A stretch of 64,000 bases of DNA from Hymenobacter volaticus (lineage in GTDB: Bacteria > Bacteroidota > Bacteroidia > Cytophagales > Hymenobacteraceae), in assembly GCF_022921055.1 (NCBI RefSeq), contig NZ_CP095061.1, positions 3,015,501-3,079,500 on the forward strand, written 5' to 3'. The notes beneath the pieces were generated by a model. It ran no database searches, was not told the origin of the DNA, and saw nothing but the letters and a program-made list of their open reading frames with translations. A program made the position numbers and the translations under genes. Positions 21,222 through 30,069 of the stretch are shown here, piece after piece; the first letter of the stretch is position 1; the number at the start of each line of letters is the position of its first letter.

Positions 21222-22721
21222 CTACACTTGCGGAAGGGTGACAATAAACTCGGTGAATTGCCCTTCTTGCGAGACTACTGCGAGCGAGCCGCCGTGGCCT
21301 TTCGTTACAATGTCGTAGCTCAACGACAAGCCTAAGCCAGTGCCTTCGCCAGTAGGCTTCGTGGTGAAGAAGGGTTGAAATATCTTTTCCCGAATTGCCG
21401 CCGGAACGCCCATTCCATTGTCGCGCACCCGCACTTCCACCTGCTTTTTACAGCGGCGCGTACTCACTTGCACGTTGGGCTTGTAGTCGGGGCCCTGGGT
21501 TGCGGCTTTCTTCCACACAGCGTAAAAAGCGTTGGTCAGCAAGTTGAGAAAGACCCGGTCTATTTCTTGAGGCACAACTTCCACTAAGCCCACTGCCGGG
21601 TCCAGTTGCGTGGCTAGCGTGGCGTTGAAGTTCGGAGCTTTGGCCCGCAGACTGTGGTAGGCCAACCGCAGGCTTTCCTCGACCAGCGCATTCAAGTCGG
21701 TGGGGGTGGGTTCTCCTTGGCTGGTACGGGCATGGGCGAGCATGTCCCGCACAATAGTAGCAGCTCGGCGCCCGTGCTGCTTGATCCGCTCCTGGTTCTG
21801 GCGCAGGTCTTCGGCGGTGCTGAGCAGAAAAGCCCGATCTAGTTCCGGCCGGTTCACCTCCGCTTCTAACTCGGCTGCTAGTTCGGCACTTACTTCCGAG
21901 AAGTTGTTGACGAAGTTCAAGGGGTTTTGAATTTCGTGGGCAATACCGGCCGTCAACTCACCTAAGGAGGCCATCTTTTCGCGTTGTACGAGTTGCGCCT
22001 GAGTTGCCTCCAAGGAGCTTATGGCTTCGGCTAGCTGCTCGGCTTGCTGTTCCAGTATCTCCCGCTGCGTGTTCGAGGTGTTTTTCTCGGCTTCAATGGT
22101 TTTGCGCTGCAAAAAATCAATCCGGCTGTTCACTTCGAAGAAGTAGCAGGTTGCGGAGGCTACAAAATGTGCCGATAGAAGAAACACGTGGTTGTTGATA
22201 AGCAGGAGCCTGTCCTGCACCATGTCCTTGTCGAACAGTGCTACAACAAGGTGCGCCAAGAAGATCAAGGTATTGGTTGTCAAGCCGTACCAAAACCGGA
22301 GTCTTGCCCACGCCCCCGTAAACATCATGATGATAATCAGGCCGACGTAGTAATGATTATACGCCAGCTCCAGAGGCTGGCCTTTGTGGATGACCCGAAT
22401 AACTGTGGCGGCTACGATGATGCAGGCGCAGCTGGTTATCAATTGCAGATAGACCCGCAGCCTACCCAGATAAGAGAAAATGATAGCCGCTAGAATAGCC
22501 GGACTGCCCACCAAAAACCGGTAAAACCAAGCCGTAGAAGTGGCACTAGGTATTGCAATAACATCGAGCAAGCCAAACGAGGCATAAAGAAACAAGCCCG
22601 CCGTTAAGGATACTTTAATGGTGTTCAGATTGGCGACGTAGTAGTATTTGGCATATTCTCGCTCTATTTCTTTAGGAAAACGAAGGCGCCAAGCGGCGGG
22701 CTCTAGTTGTAAATAATCCAT
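21222..22721 (-). CDS. membrane sensor histidine kinase
   Basis: 499 residues. The first 190 residues hold about six membrane segments forming an unclassified membrane sensor (7TM-like). A coiled coil (about 210-245) leads into the HisKA region with the phosphorylatable His in A-G-I-A-H-E-I-Q-N-P (about 264) and a HATPase domain with D-N-G-M-G-V-P and G-T-G-L-G-L-S-L-S-Y. The long P-L-N-F-V-N-N-F segment is typical of Bacteroidota kinases. No response regulator is adjacent, so its partner is unknown. Confidence 0.9.
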   Translation of the reverse strand: MDYLQLEPAAWRLRFPKEIEREYAKYYYVANLNTIKVSLTAGLFLYASFGLLDVIAIPSATSTAWFYRFLVGSPAILAAIIFSYLGRLRVYLQLITSCACIIVAATVIRVIHKGQPLELAYNHYYVGLIIIMMFTGAWARLRFWYGLTTNTLIFLAHLVVALFDKDMVQDRLLLINNHVFLLSAHFVASATCYFFEVNSRIDFLQRKTIEAEKNTSNTQREILEQQAEQLAEAISSLEATQAQLVQREKMASLGELTAGIAHEIQNPLNFVNNFSEVSAELAAELEAEVNRPELDRAFLLSTAEDLRQNQERIKQHGRRAATIVRDMLAHARTSQGEPTPTDLNALVEESLRLAYHSLRAKAPNFNATLATQLDPAVGLVEVVPQEIDRVFLNLLTNAFYAVWKKAATQGPDYKPNVQVSTRRCKKQVEVRVRDNGMGVPAAIREKIFQPFFTTKPTGEGTGLGLSLSYDIVTKGHGGSLAVVSQEGQFTEFIVTLPQV

Positions 22722-22840
22722 ATTCTGTCGGCGGAGCTGTAGCTGAAAACGGTAGCGGTACCCTTCTGTACTAGCTTCCGTAGTGCGCGCTTATGGGAGT
22801 AAACCAATCTACCACAAGCAGACAGAATAGACAACTTTTT

Positions 22841-22935
22841 AGGGTGTGTGGACACTAGGGGTTTCTAATCAAAACAGGACTGTCACGCTTCGACTGCGCT
22901 CAGCATGACGTTCTTTTGTTTGCTGTCCACACCCT
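22841..22935. repeat. short element with terminal inverted repeats
   Basis: The ends 22841-22854 and 22924-22935 are inverted copies (AGGGTGTG-TG-GACA against TGTCCACACCCT). Inside, 22888-22909 matches one arm of the palindromic repeats at 34.5, 46.4 and 55.4 kb. The 95-base size and terminal repeats resemble a MITE. It sits in the 310-base gap between the kinase and barrel genes; the rest of that gap holds only the hairpin at 22971-23020. Confidence 0.5.
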
Positions 22936-22970
22936 TGTAATAGTGGGTTGGAGATTTGCTGCATAGCTTT

Positions 22971-23020
22971 ACCTGTCAAGTAGCCAACCAAAACAGGTTT
23001 CAGTTAACTACTTGACAGGT
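22971..23020 (-). terminator. hairpin after the barrel gene
   Basis: Arms 22971-22983 and 23008-23020 pair perfectly over 13 bases with a 24-base loop that can extend the stem by AAC/GTT. It begins 11 bases beyond the stop of the minus-strand barrel gene. Confidence 0.55.
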
Positions 23021-23031
23021 TGTTACACACT

Positions 23032-25686
23032 TCAGAATTGAAATCCTAAGCGAACCACTGTCATGTTTTCGTTGCGGGAGAGGCCGTAGGTGCCCACCAA
23101 TACAACCCGGCGAAATGGTTCTGCCCACAGCCCGCCGCCATAGCCGTTGTGCCAAGTATCGGAGTGCTCCTTGTCGATCCACACCCGGCCCACGTCGTGG
23201 AAGCCGAGTACTCCTATTTTAGCCGATACCAGCATCGTGTTCAGCGTCCCTAAGTAAGCTCTGAATTCCAGGTTGTTGTAGACGCTGTTCTCGCCCGCAA
23301 AACGCGTGCGGCGGTAGCCGCGCAGGTTGGAAAGACCACCGAGGGTAGCGGCCTGGTAGAATTCATAGTCGCTGAAGTTCAAGGTGCCGCCCACGCGGGC
23401 CGCCAAGGTGATGCCAGGTGCAATGGCGGGCGTCCAGAACCCTGATGCCTCCGAAGTGAGCTGCGACAGGTTGGGGGCTTGGCTGTTCATGCCCCGCATG
23501 CCTGTATAATCGGTGCTCCAGAACACGCCTTTGGTGGGGCGCCAATCGTTGTTGCGCGTATCTACGATGTAGCCCGCCTTTAAGCCGGCATAGTGCTTGG
23601 GCTCAAACATGGTGTCCAAAAGCCCGTTGGCCTCGGCCATTTGTTCGATAAACCGCCCCCGCGTCCGCTCCACCCGTACGCGCTGATAAATAGGGCCGGC
23701 GTAGAACTGCTGCGGTCCGGCCCGGCGGCGCAACAGGGCTTGAAACGCCACGTTGTTGTAGCGTACCCGGTAGAAACGGATGCCAGCGCGCTTGTTGAAG
23801 CTAGTTTCGTTGCCGAAGCCAAAGAAGTTGCGCACGTAGTTTGGAGCCTGCACATCGGCCCGCACCAGCAAATCGAGCTTTCCGGTTATGTGGTTGAAGT
23901 CGCCGGCGTAGCGGAAGCTGTAGGCGCCGGTGCCAAGTGCCACATTGGCTTGCAGGCGGTGAATCATGGCCCAGGGCGCTTTGCGGAAGCCCGGCTGGCG
24001 GATTTCCACCCCGGCACCGAGGAATAGACCATCGTCGGGGTTGTAGGCCCACGGCAAGAGCGGCCCCACGTACTTGTAGCGGAAGGCTTCGCGGTTGTAG
24101 CTGTTGACAAGCGAGTCCGGGGACGTTCTGTTTCGGCTTTCGGCATTGAGTTGCAAGTCGTTGCCGGTAGGCGTGTCGTATACCACCGTGCGCCGGCCAA
24201 GTCCGGCAACGCGAGAATGGTCGATGAGCACGTCTTCGCCTTCGCCCCCAATCAGGCGCACGATGGGGCTCTTGTTTACTTCCCCACTTACTTCCAGCTT
24301 GTCGCGGCCGCCGTACCCATATAGGCGGATTTCCTGCGTTTCGTCGGTCAGAAAAGTACGCTCGTACAAAGGGTCGCCCGTTGATGTGCCACCGTCTGCC
24401 AGGGCGTAGATCTTGACGCGGGTATGCTCGTCGTCGAGCCGCTCGACTTTAAAGTATTCGGGTTGGTCGCTGCCCGTAATGTCGACTTCGCGCGCCAGAA
24501 AGCGGTAGTACTTCTCGGCGTAGCTTGGCAAAGCATCCCGGTTGGATTTCAAGTTGGCAACGATAGTTGGGCCAGATAGCTGGTAGATGGAATCGGGTAG
24601 CTGGCGGATGGCTTTTTCGATTATGTCATCGGTCAGGCGGGTTTGCATTTCCTGTGCTACCGCTATCCAGTCCTCCCGCGTGGCTTTAGTCAGAAAAGAA
24701 CGGTCGAAGTACCGGGCGCTGAACATGAAGGTATTCACATTGCGCATCGTCCCATCGAACCCCTGGACGGCGGGCACGGCCCAGTCGCGGCTAGCAAGGT
24801 TGGGCAGCAGCCCCTGGTTGACAAAGAAGGCTTGGTCTCGGTCGCGGGGTACAGCACGCAGCAATATGCCGCCCGTGGGCTGCGCGTAGGCCAGCCACCG
24901 CCACTGGTCTTCGTGCCGGTCGAAATCGGCGACTATCACATCAAACAGTCGGGCCCGTACCAACTCGCGCTGATCGACTTGGTTTTTCGAATCGGCGCGC
25001 AGCAGTTCCAGCACTTTGTCGGTGCTGTAGTTCTTTTCCAGCGTGCGCCCCGTAAACGAGGCGGGCACCTGTGGGTCGCGCTCCTCCAGAATAGCCAACG
25101 TATTGGCGAATATGGGTTTAAACTCGCCTAGTCGTTCATCATCGGGCACATACACCAGTTCGGGGTTGGTGTGTCCTACTCCAGCAGCTTCGGCCAAAGT
25201 TGGGATGGTAAGCGCGGCATAAGGGTGCGCCGCCGACACTTGGTCCTGCACCACTTTGGCTGCCAACGTATTGCGGAGTTCTTCGCTTAATACTTGCTCG
25301 GTGTTTTTCTCGATGGAGCGCAACACATATTCGCGGCCATTGGCGGCCCGCAGGCGGAGCGACTTGGTCTGCTTGCCTCCCCCCTGCTTTAGCGGCTGCA
25401 AGCCTCCTTGCGAAGTGCTAAGATTGAGCACTGGCACGCGGACCCGTCTCTGCCACTCTTGCCGGTAATTGCGGCCCAGGAGCATAGTCTTGAATTTTCC
25501 CGCCTGATACTGCTGGCTGGCTTTTACCATCACGCTCTCCTGTTCCTTGAACGGCGGCGCGCTCGGCTTGGCAGTCGGCGCCGACACGGTGGAGGTGGCA
25601 ATGGGGGAAGAGGTGGCGGGAGTTTGAGCGTGGGCAGCGAAGATGGTTTCAACGCCGAGAACAGTGAAAAGTAAAAGTGTCCGCAT
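23032..25686 (-). CDS. BamA-like outer-membrane barrel with kinase-like periplasmic domain
   Basis: 884 residues from ATG 25686; the signal peptide (M-R-T-L-L-L-F to H-A-Q-T) decides the start. Residues about 105-290 look like a CotH/HipA-type kinase fold: a beta hairpin ending Y-V-L-R-S-I-E-K (about 119-127, possible ATP lysine), a loop D-F-D-R-H-E-D-Q-W-R-W (254-264) and P-R-D-R-D-Q-A-F (280-287, possible metal Asp). Residues about 290-540 include G-G-R-D and G-G-E-G-E-D turns. The rest (about 540-884) is a beta barrel ending in Phe (V-R-L-G-F-Q-F) with a BamA-like L-R-G-Y motif. Kinase activity is inference; the region may only bind ligand. It follows a HlyD-like gene by 80 bases. Confidence 0.8.
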   Translation of the reverse strand: MRTLLLFTVLGVETIFAAHAQTPATSSPIATSTVSAPTAKPSAPPFKEQESVMVKASQQYQAGKFKTMLLGRNYRQEWQRRVRVPVLNLSTSQGGLQPLKQGGGKQTKSLRLRAANGREYVLRSIEKNTEQVLSEELRNTLAAKVVQDQVSAAHPYAALTIPTLAEAAGVGHTNPELVYVPDDERLGEFKPIFANTLAILEERDPQVPASFTGRTLEKNYSTDKVLELLRADSKNQVDQRELVRARLFDVIVADFDRHEDQWRWLAYAQPTGGILLRAVPRDRDQAFFVNQGLLPNLASRDWAVPAVQGFDGTMRNVNTFMFSARYFDRSFLTKATREDWIAVAQEMQTRLTDDIIEKAIRQLPDSIYQLSGPTIVANLKSNRDALPSYAEKYYRFLAREVDITGSDQPEYFKVERLDDEHTRVKIYALADGGTSTGDPLYERTFLTDETQEIRLYGYGGRDKLEVSGEVNKSPIVRLIGGEGEDVLIDHSRVAGLGRRTVVYDTPTGNDLQLNAESRNRTSPDSLVNSYNREAFRYKYVGPLLPWAYNPDDGLFLGAGVEIRQPGFRKAPWAMIHRLQANVALGTGAYSFRYAGDFNHITGKLDLLVRADVQAPNYVRNFFGFGNETSFNKRAGIRFYRVRYNNVAFQALLRRRAGPQQFYAGPIYQRVRVERTRGRFIEQMAEANGLLDTMFEPKHYAGLKAGYIVDTRNNDWRPTKGVFWSTDYTGMRGMNSQAPNLSQLTSEASGFWTPAIAPGITLAARVGGTLNFSDYEFYQAATLGGLSNLRGYRRTRFAGENSVYNNLEFRAYLGTLNTMLVSAKIGVLGFHDVGRVWIDKEHSDTWHNGYGGGLWAEPFRRVVLVGTYGLSRNENMTVVRLGFQF

Positions 25687-25766
25687 AGGTTGCAGGGTTA
25701 CAATGGACGCGTTATTATTTCCGATAAAGCCGCCACCCGAAGTGGTCAGCCTGATGGATGCCTGCC

Positions 25767-26453
25767 TTAGCGCTTCGCCACAGACGGCGGCAGTTGACGG
25801 GCATTCCACGAGACGCTAGCGTGCATCAGTGGCCGGATTAAGGGCGCAACAGCGTTTCGCACGGTAACTAAAACCACGGTTTTCGGTTGGGGAAGTGTTT
25901 GCCGCTCGATGCGTTCCACTAGGCCGGTAAAGGTGCGTCCGGGCATTTCCGCCACGCGAACTACCACCGGGTCGCAAACCTTGATTGAGCGCCCCACCTG
26001 CGACGACACCACCAGAGGCACTTTCACATGCGATACGTCCTGCAACATGGCCACGCGCATACCCGCCCGCACCCGATTGCCAACCGCTACGTTTCTTTTC
26101 ACTAGGAAGCCGGCGTGAGGAGCGAGTATGTAGTTGCGATTGAACTCGTTAGAGTACGAGTTGCTTTCCAAGAACTTCAACAGGATTTGCCTGCCCCGTA
26201 CGTAGTCGCCGTCGGCAAAGAACACCTCTCTAACCCAACCATGCCCTGGCGACATCAAAGGCGACGTAGCAATGGCTTCAACGGTACCCTTAGCAGTTAC
26301 AAGGTTAGCAGCCGATTGGTAACCAGCCACTTGTTGAAGTGGCAGGCGTGGCTTAACCGAGGCCGTTCGGTGCTGAGCCCCTAACGGATACGCCAAGATG
26401 CAACTGAGCAGAACAGTGGCAACAAAAGAAGGAGAGAGGAAAAGTAGACCCAT
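25767..26453 (-). CDS. short HlyD/RND-type periplasmic adaptor-like protein
   Basis: 228 residues, about half the length of usual membrane-fusion proteins. A signal peptide (about 1-25) precedes a lipoyl/barrel-sandwich region split around a very short linker: G-W-V-R-E-V-F-F-A-D-G-D-Y-V-R-G, then I-L-A-P-H-A-G-F-L-V-K-R-N-V-A-V-G, then a beta-barrel domain. The long coiled-coil hairpin that meets TolC is missing. It lies 80 bases upstream of the barrel/kinase-like gene on the same strand, and no RND pump or ABC transporter is present. I infer that it works with that barrel, not with an efflux pump. Confidence 0.75.
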   Translation of the reverse strand: MGLLFLSPSFVATVLLSCILAYPLGAQHRTASVKPRLPLQQVAGYQSAANLVTAKGTVEAIATSPLMSPGHGWVREVFFADGDYVRGRQILLKFLESNSYSNEFNRNYILAPHAGFLVKRNVAVGNRVRAGMRVAMLQDVSHVKVPLVVSSQVGRSIKVCDPVVVRVAEMPGRTFTGLVERIERQTLPQPKTVVLVTVRNAVAPLIRPLMHASVSWNARQLPPSVAKR

Positions 26454-26790
26454 AAAATCCTCGATTGGGTATGTAGGAAACCATCATCACAACCAGCACC
26501 AGCTTTTTCGCGCACTTTTCCGGCGCATTCTTAAAAATGCGCTGCCATTTATCGACAGTGAAAGTGCAGGCACCACAGCTATAGGTGAGCAAGAGTGCGC
26601 AGGAGAATATCTTTAAATGAAGATACTCGTAATCTAATTTTATATCAAATAATTACCACAAAAACTGTCAACCTTTTTTGATAGTACACGTAGCTGTTCA
26701 GCTTACTTGTGACAAGCAGCTATTTCTATAAAACTGATTTTGCAATGTTTAGGCCGCGAAAAGGCAAGCAGCCCAGATACATCAAGCTAT
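26454..26790. other. AT-rich intergenic region upstream of the HlyD-like gene
   Basis: 337 bases, AT-rich around 26620-26740. It should hold the promoter of the HlyD-barrel pair. I see no gene, repeat or clear hairpin. Confidence 0.4.
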
Positions 26791-26901
26791 TTATTGATGA
26801 GCATGGTACCAGAGCGCAACGACCAACCCGATACCAGCCACAACTGCCATTAGCACATATATGACTCTGTTCTGGCGGGGTTCTATTTCGCTCTGTTTCA
26901 T
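26791..26901 (-). CDS. 36-residue single-span membrane protein
   Basis: ATG 26901 opens M-K-Q-S-E-I-E-P-R-Q-N-R, followed by one hydrophobic span of about 18 residues (V-I-Y-V-L-M-A-V-V-A to V-A-L-W) and a short tail W-Y-H-A-H-Q before TAA. The charged start and clean span are what a real small membrane protein looks like. It lies upstream of the HlyD-barrel pair on the same strand, with a gap of over 330 bases, so co-transcription is uncertain. Confidence 0.5.
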   Translation of the reverse strand: MKQSEIEPRQNRVIYVLMAVVAGIGLVVALWYHAHQ

Positions 26902-27151
26902 TGTAGTAGGAGCCCAATCTTATTGTCGTCTTAACGCGGTTTACGCTTATAGGTTAGGTAGGCGCGTGTTGTGAAATTGATTTCTTTTTGTGTTGAACTC
27001 AACTCCTAAAACGCTCTTAAACCGCTGGCGCTTTTTGGTTTATTTACTAGAAGGTTGCTTGTAGGGCATCGGGCATCGGATCTTATTCGTTGCCTTCCAT
27101 AGCTGGTTGGAGTGGCTGTATTATCAGGCAAAGGGTGAAGCAACTACCCAC

Positions 27152-27159
27152 TACCTTTG
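27152..27159 (+). promoter_or_regulatory. possible -7 promoter box of the lipoprotein-SCO operon
   Basis: TACCTTTG matches TAnnTTTG exactly and ends 4 bases before the GTG start at 27164, suggesting a leaderless or near-leaderless transcript. No clear -33 TTG is present. Confidence 0.35.
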
Positions 27160-27163
27160 CGGC

Positions 27164-27589
27164 GTGAAAAAGCTTTGTTTGTTACTCCTATTGCCGTTGC
27201 TTACTGGACTGCCCGCCTGCCTTTCGTTGCAGAGCGACGAGCAAAAAGCCGAGGCTGCCGAAAAAGCTGTGCTGGCCAAACACGACGAATTAATGGCCCA
27301 AATGGATCAGCTGACCATTCTGCGACAGCAGCTCCAGAAAACGCCCGGCCCCGATACGGTAGCGGCCGGCCGCCAGCGCCGCGCCCTGCTCGCCTCCGAT
27401 GCCGCCATGATGGATTGGATGCACCGCTACCGCAAACCCGCCGATACCGTGGCCGTAGCCCGACGCCTCATTTACTTTGCAACCCAACAGAAAAAAATCG
27501 ATTCGGTGGCGGGCCTGTTTCGCACTAGTATCGACTCGGCGCGGTTATTAGTACAGACCGCGGGAACCCCCACATCTTCCGCTCAATAA
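27164..27589 (+). CDS. small lipoprotein, first gene of the SCO operon
   Basis: 141 residues from GTG 27164. The signal sequence K-K-L-C-L-L-L-L-L-P ends in the lipobox L-P-A-C, so the mature protein is lipidated. The rest is helical and charged, with a coiled-coil-like Glu/Lys/Gln-rich stretch (about 27-60). I recognise no family. The stop lies 4 bases before the SCO gene, so it probably belongs to the same transcript and may act in cytochrome oxidase or copper handling. Confidence 0.65.
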   Translation: MKKLCLLLLLPLLTGLPACLSLQSDEQKAEAAEKAVLAKHDELMAQMDQLTILRQQLQKTPGPDTVAAGRQRRALLASDAAMMDWMHRYRKPADTVAVARRLIYFATQQKKIDSVAGLFRTSIDSARLLVQTAGTPTSSAQ

Positions 27590-27593
27590 CGCA

Positions 27594-28280
27594 ATGCTGT
27601 TATCTTTTTCGCGTATGCAGGCTGCCTTACTGGCTCTGCTGACAGTTTTTAGCCTCAGCTTGTTTAGCTGCTCCAACACATCCACGCAAGCCAACGAGGA
27701 ACGCCTGCCCGTCCTGGGCATCAAGCACTCCGCCCCTACCAGTCCTTCCGACACGCTGCCCGACCTGGTACCCAATTTCACTCTTACCAACCAAGACGGC
27801 AAAACCATCACCAACCAAACCTTTGCCGGCAAGGTCTACATCACTGACTTCTTTTTTGCCACTTGCCCGAGTATCTGCCCCAAGATGCAAAGCGAGCTGC
27901 TGCGAGTGTACGAGGCCAACAAGAACAACTCTAACGTGCTGTTCCTAAGCCATACCATCGACCCGGCCCACGACTCTATCCCGGTGCTGCGCGACTATGC
28001 CGAGCGCCTAGGCATCAAGGACGCCTCGCGCTGGCATTTTGCCACGGCGGCCCACGACACCATCTTTGCGCTGGCCCGTGCCTACATGACCGGAGCAGAA
28101 GTGGATAAAGGAGTGGCCGGAGGGTATGCGCACAGCGGTACGTTTGCCTTGGTTGATTCCAAGCGCCGGGTTCGGGGCGTGTACGATGGCATGGAGAAAA
28201 CGCAGGTGGATCAGCTAATTCACGATTTGCCGATCTTGCTGAAGGAAGAAGCCGAAGAACGGCAAACAGCCGCCAAATGA
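27594..28280 (+). CDS. SCO1/SenC/PrrC family copper chaperone
   Basis: 228 residues. The signal sequence ends in a lipobox (F-S-C). The thioredoxin-like domain carries C-P-S-I-C-P (the C-x3-C copper site) and the distal His in G-Y-A-H-S-G-T, and P-D-L-V-P-N-F-T-L-T is the typical start of the fold. SCO proteins help load the Cu-A site of cytochrome c oxidase in the periplasm or reduce its cysteines. It is the middle gene of a lipoprotein-SCO-cytochrome operon; its stop overlaps the next start (ATGA). Confidence 0.93.
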   Translation: MLLSFSRMQAALLALLTVFSLSLFSCSNTSTQANEERLPVLGIKHSAPTSPSDTLPDLVPNFTLTNQDGKTITNQTFAGKVYITDFFFATCPSICPKMQSELLRVYEANKNNSNVLFLSHTIDPAHDSIPVLRDYAERLGIKDASRWHFATAAHDTIFALARAYMTGAEVDKGVAGGYAHSGTFALVDSKRRVRGVYDGMEKTQVDQLIHDLPILLKEEAEERQTAAK

Positions 28281-28717
28281 GCCAATTGTTGCCCTTGTTG
28301 CTTCGTCTGAGTGCCTTGCTGGCAACCGGGCTGCTGTTTGCGCTGGGCACGACGGGCTGCTTTTCTAACAAGCAAAACGAGGGCGCTCAACTCTACCAAA
28401 CGCACTGCGCTAGCTGCCACGGCGAGCAAGGCCAGGGCTTGCGCCGGCTCATTCCGCCCGTAGCCGCCTCCGACTACGTAGCCACCCACCGCTCCTACTT
28501 GCCCTGCCTGCTTCGCAATGGGATGCGGGGGCCGGTGGTCGTCAACGGCATTGAGTACAATCAAGTGATGCCAGCCCATAAAAACGACCTGACTGACGCC
28601 GAAATCACCAATCTGTTGAACTTCGTGCAACAGAGCTGGGGCAACAAAAACGAGCCCTATACCATCCGAGAAGTAACGGAGCTATTGGGCCCTTGTCACG
28701 GCAGCATTATCCGCTGA
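28277..28717 (+). CDS. cytochrome c lipoprotein
   Basis: 146 residues. A lipobox (T-T-G-C) after the hydrophobic N-terminus anchors the protein in the membrane. Haem binding is shown by C-A-S-C-H (about residue 40) and the axial Met probably lies in Q-V-M-P-A-H. This is a one-haem class I cytochrome of the cbb3/Cox-associated type. It overlaps the SCO gene by 4 bases and probably delivers electrons to, or matures with, a terminal oxidase not in this window. Confidence 0.9.
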   Translation: MSQLLPLLLRLSALLATGLLFALGTTGCFSNKQNEGAQLYQTHCASCHGEQGQGLRRLIPPVAASDYVATHRSYLPCLLRNGMRGPVVVNGIEYNQVMPAHKNDLTDAEITNLLNFVQQSWGNKNEPYTIREVTELLGPCHGSIIR

Positions 28718-28961
28718 CGGCCAGTTTTGTAAAAAGCTGCTAGTCAAAAGGTAAGCTTAGCACTAACGCGAGCTACGGCCGCTCCCTACTAGAATGGGGC
28801 TTCGAGTTTGGCTTGCTGGTGCGTCGGCTTTGGTAGGGCAGCAGCCAATTGGTAGTCAGAAGTTTACTACTGCATCTTGCTTTCAGCACACTTTGCACCT
28901 GCGGCGGGTATGCATCTTCGCACATTCTTAAGTAGCTTGCACCTTCACTTTTCGTATTTAT

Positions 28962-29921
28962 ATGGGTCTGTTTGATTTCCTGAAAAAGAAGCCTGAAGCG
29001 CCACAAACCCCACCGGCCGCGGCTCCTGATGCTACTACTCCTTCCCCCGCTCCTACCGGTCCCCGCTATAAAGGAGCTAACTATACGCTACCTACCCCTG
29101 AGCAGCAGGCCCCTCCCATTCCGCCCATGCCACTCATTCCAGAGCCGGATTATGGGCAGCCGCCTCAACCCAATTTCCCGTATCCGCCGACCAACGTGCT
29201 GGAAGAGCTGTTGATGCGCGCCGCCAACGAGCCCAATATCCGCCCAGCTTTCTACCAGGCGCTACTGCACGAAGACGTGCTAGCCGTGACCCTGCCCAAA
29301 GAAGGCGATGCCGGTGGCGAGGTACCCCTCACGCCCGGCATGGAAATTCAGTTGCAAGTATTGAACGACGGTAAGATTCCGCTTTTCACGTCGGTGGAGC
29401 GCATATTTGAAGGCGGCCTAGCTCCCGAGGGTATTTCCTACATCCGGGTGCGAGGCCAGGACCTGCTTCAGATGGTACAGGCGACGGATTGCGTGCTAAA
29501 CCCCTTTTCGGCGTCTGGCAAGCTGCTTACCACCCAGGAAATGCAAGACCTGCTCGCCAGCGACTTAATGGCACCGCCTGCCGAGGGCCCGGGTCAAGGT
29601 CAAGTACCCGTGCAGATAGGCCCGCCCGCCGAGCCGCCAATCGCTCTACTCGATGCCTTGCGTGAATATTGCGCTACCCGTCCCTTCATCGAGCAAGCTT
29701 ATTTAGCTGAACTGCGCGTCGAGAACAGCCAAGAGCCTCCCCGTGTCCTGCTTGCCTTCCTCACCGACGAGCAGCAAGCTGATTTCTTGCAGGAGTTAGG
29801 CCCCGTGATGGAAGGCCGCATTGAAGGCTATCAATTTGTAGACATGATGGTGCTCAACCCCGCTGCCGACGAACCCCTGAACCAGTACTTCAATCAGCAA
29901 GAGCCTTTCTATCAAAGATAA
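28962..29921 (+). CDS. SseB-like protein with C-terminal SseB domain
   Basis: 319 residues. A short N-terminus (G-L-F-D-F-L-K-K-K) and a Pro-rich linker (about 15-70) lead to an SseB domain (about 75-200, with A-L-L-H-E-D-V-L-A-V and a V-x-L-x-P-G-M-E-I-Q segment) and the separate SseB C-terminal domain (about 220-305). SseB affects serine sensitivity in E. coli; its mechanism is not settled. It converges with the DUF2062 gene across a strong terminator. Confidence 0.85.
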   Translation: MGLFDFLKKKPEAPQTPPAAAPDATTPSPAPTGPRYKGANYTLPTPEQQAPPIPPMPLIPEPDYGQPPQPNFPYPPTNVLEELLMRAANEPNIRPAFYQALLHEDVLAVTLPKEGDAGGEVPLTPGMEIQLQVLNDGKIPLFTSVERIFEGGLAPEGISYIRVRGQDLLQMVQATDCVLNPFSASGKLLTTQEMQDLLASDLMAPPAEGPGQGQVPVQIGPPAEPPIALLDALREYCATRPFIEQAYLAELRVENSQEPPRVLLAFLTDEQQADFLQELGPVMEGRIEGYQFVDMMVLNPAADEPLNQYFNQQEPFYQR

Positions 29922-29978
29922 ACTGGTGCAGTGAGACGGCGCCTTGTTGGGGCGGATGTACTCATTGCTTGACTCACT

Positions 29979-30027
29979 AAAAGCAACAAGCCCTTGACGA
30001 TTGGTTCGTCAAGGGCTTGTTGCTTTT
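29979..30027. terminator. bidirectional terminator, SseB-like / DUF2062
   Basis: Arms 29979-30000 and 30006-30027 pair perfectly over 22 bases with a 5-base loop. Outer A and T runs give U-tracts for both strands. Confidence 0.85.
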
Positions 30028-30069
30028 CAAACTACGCGTAATAGCACAGCTTGCTTTCGAAGACACGAT

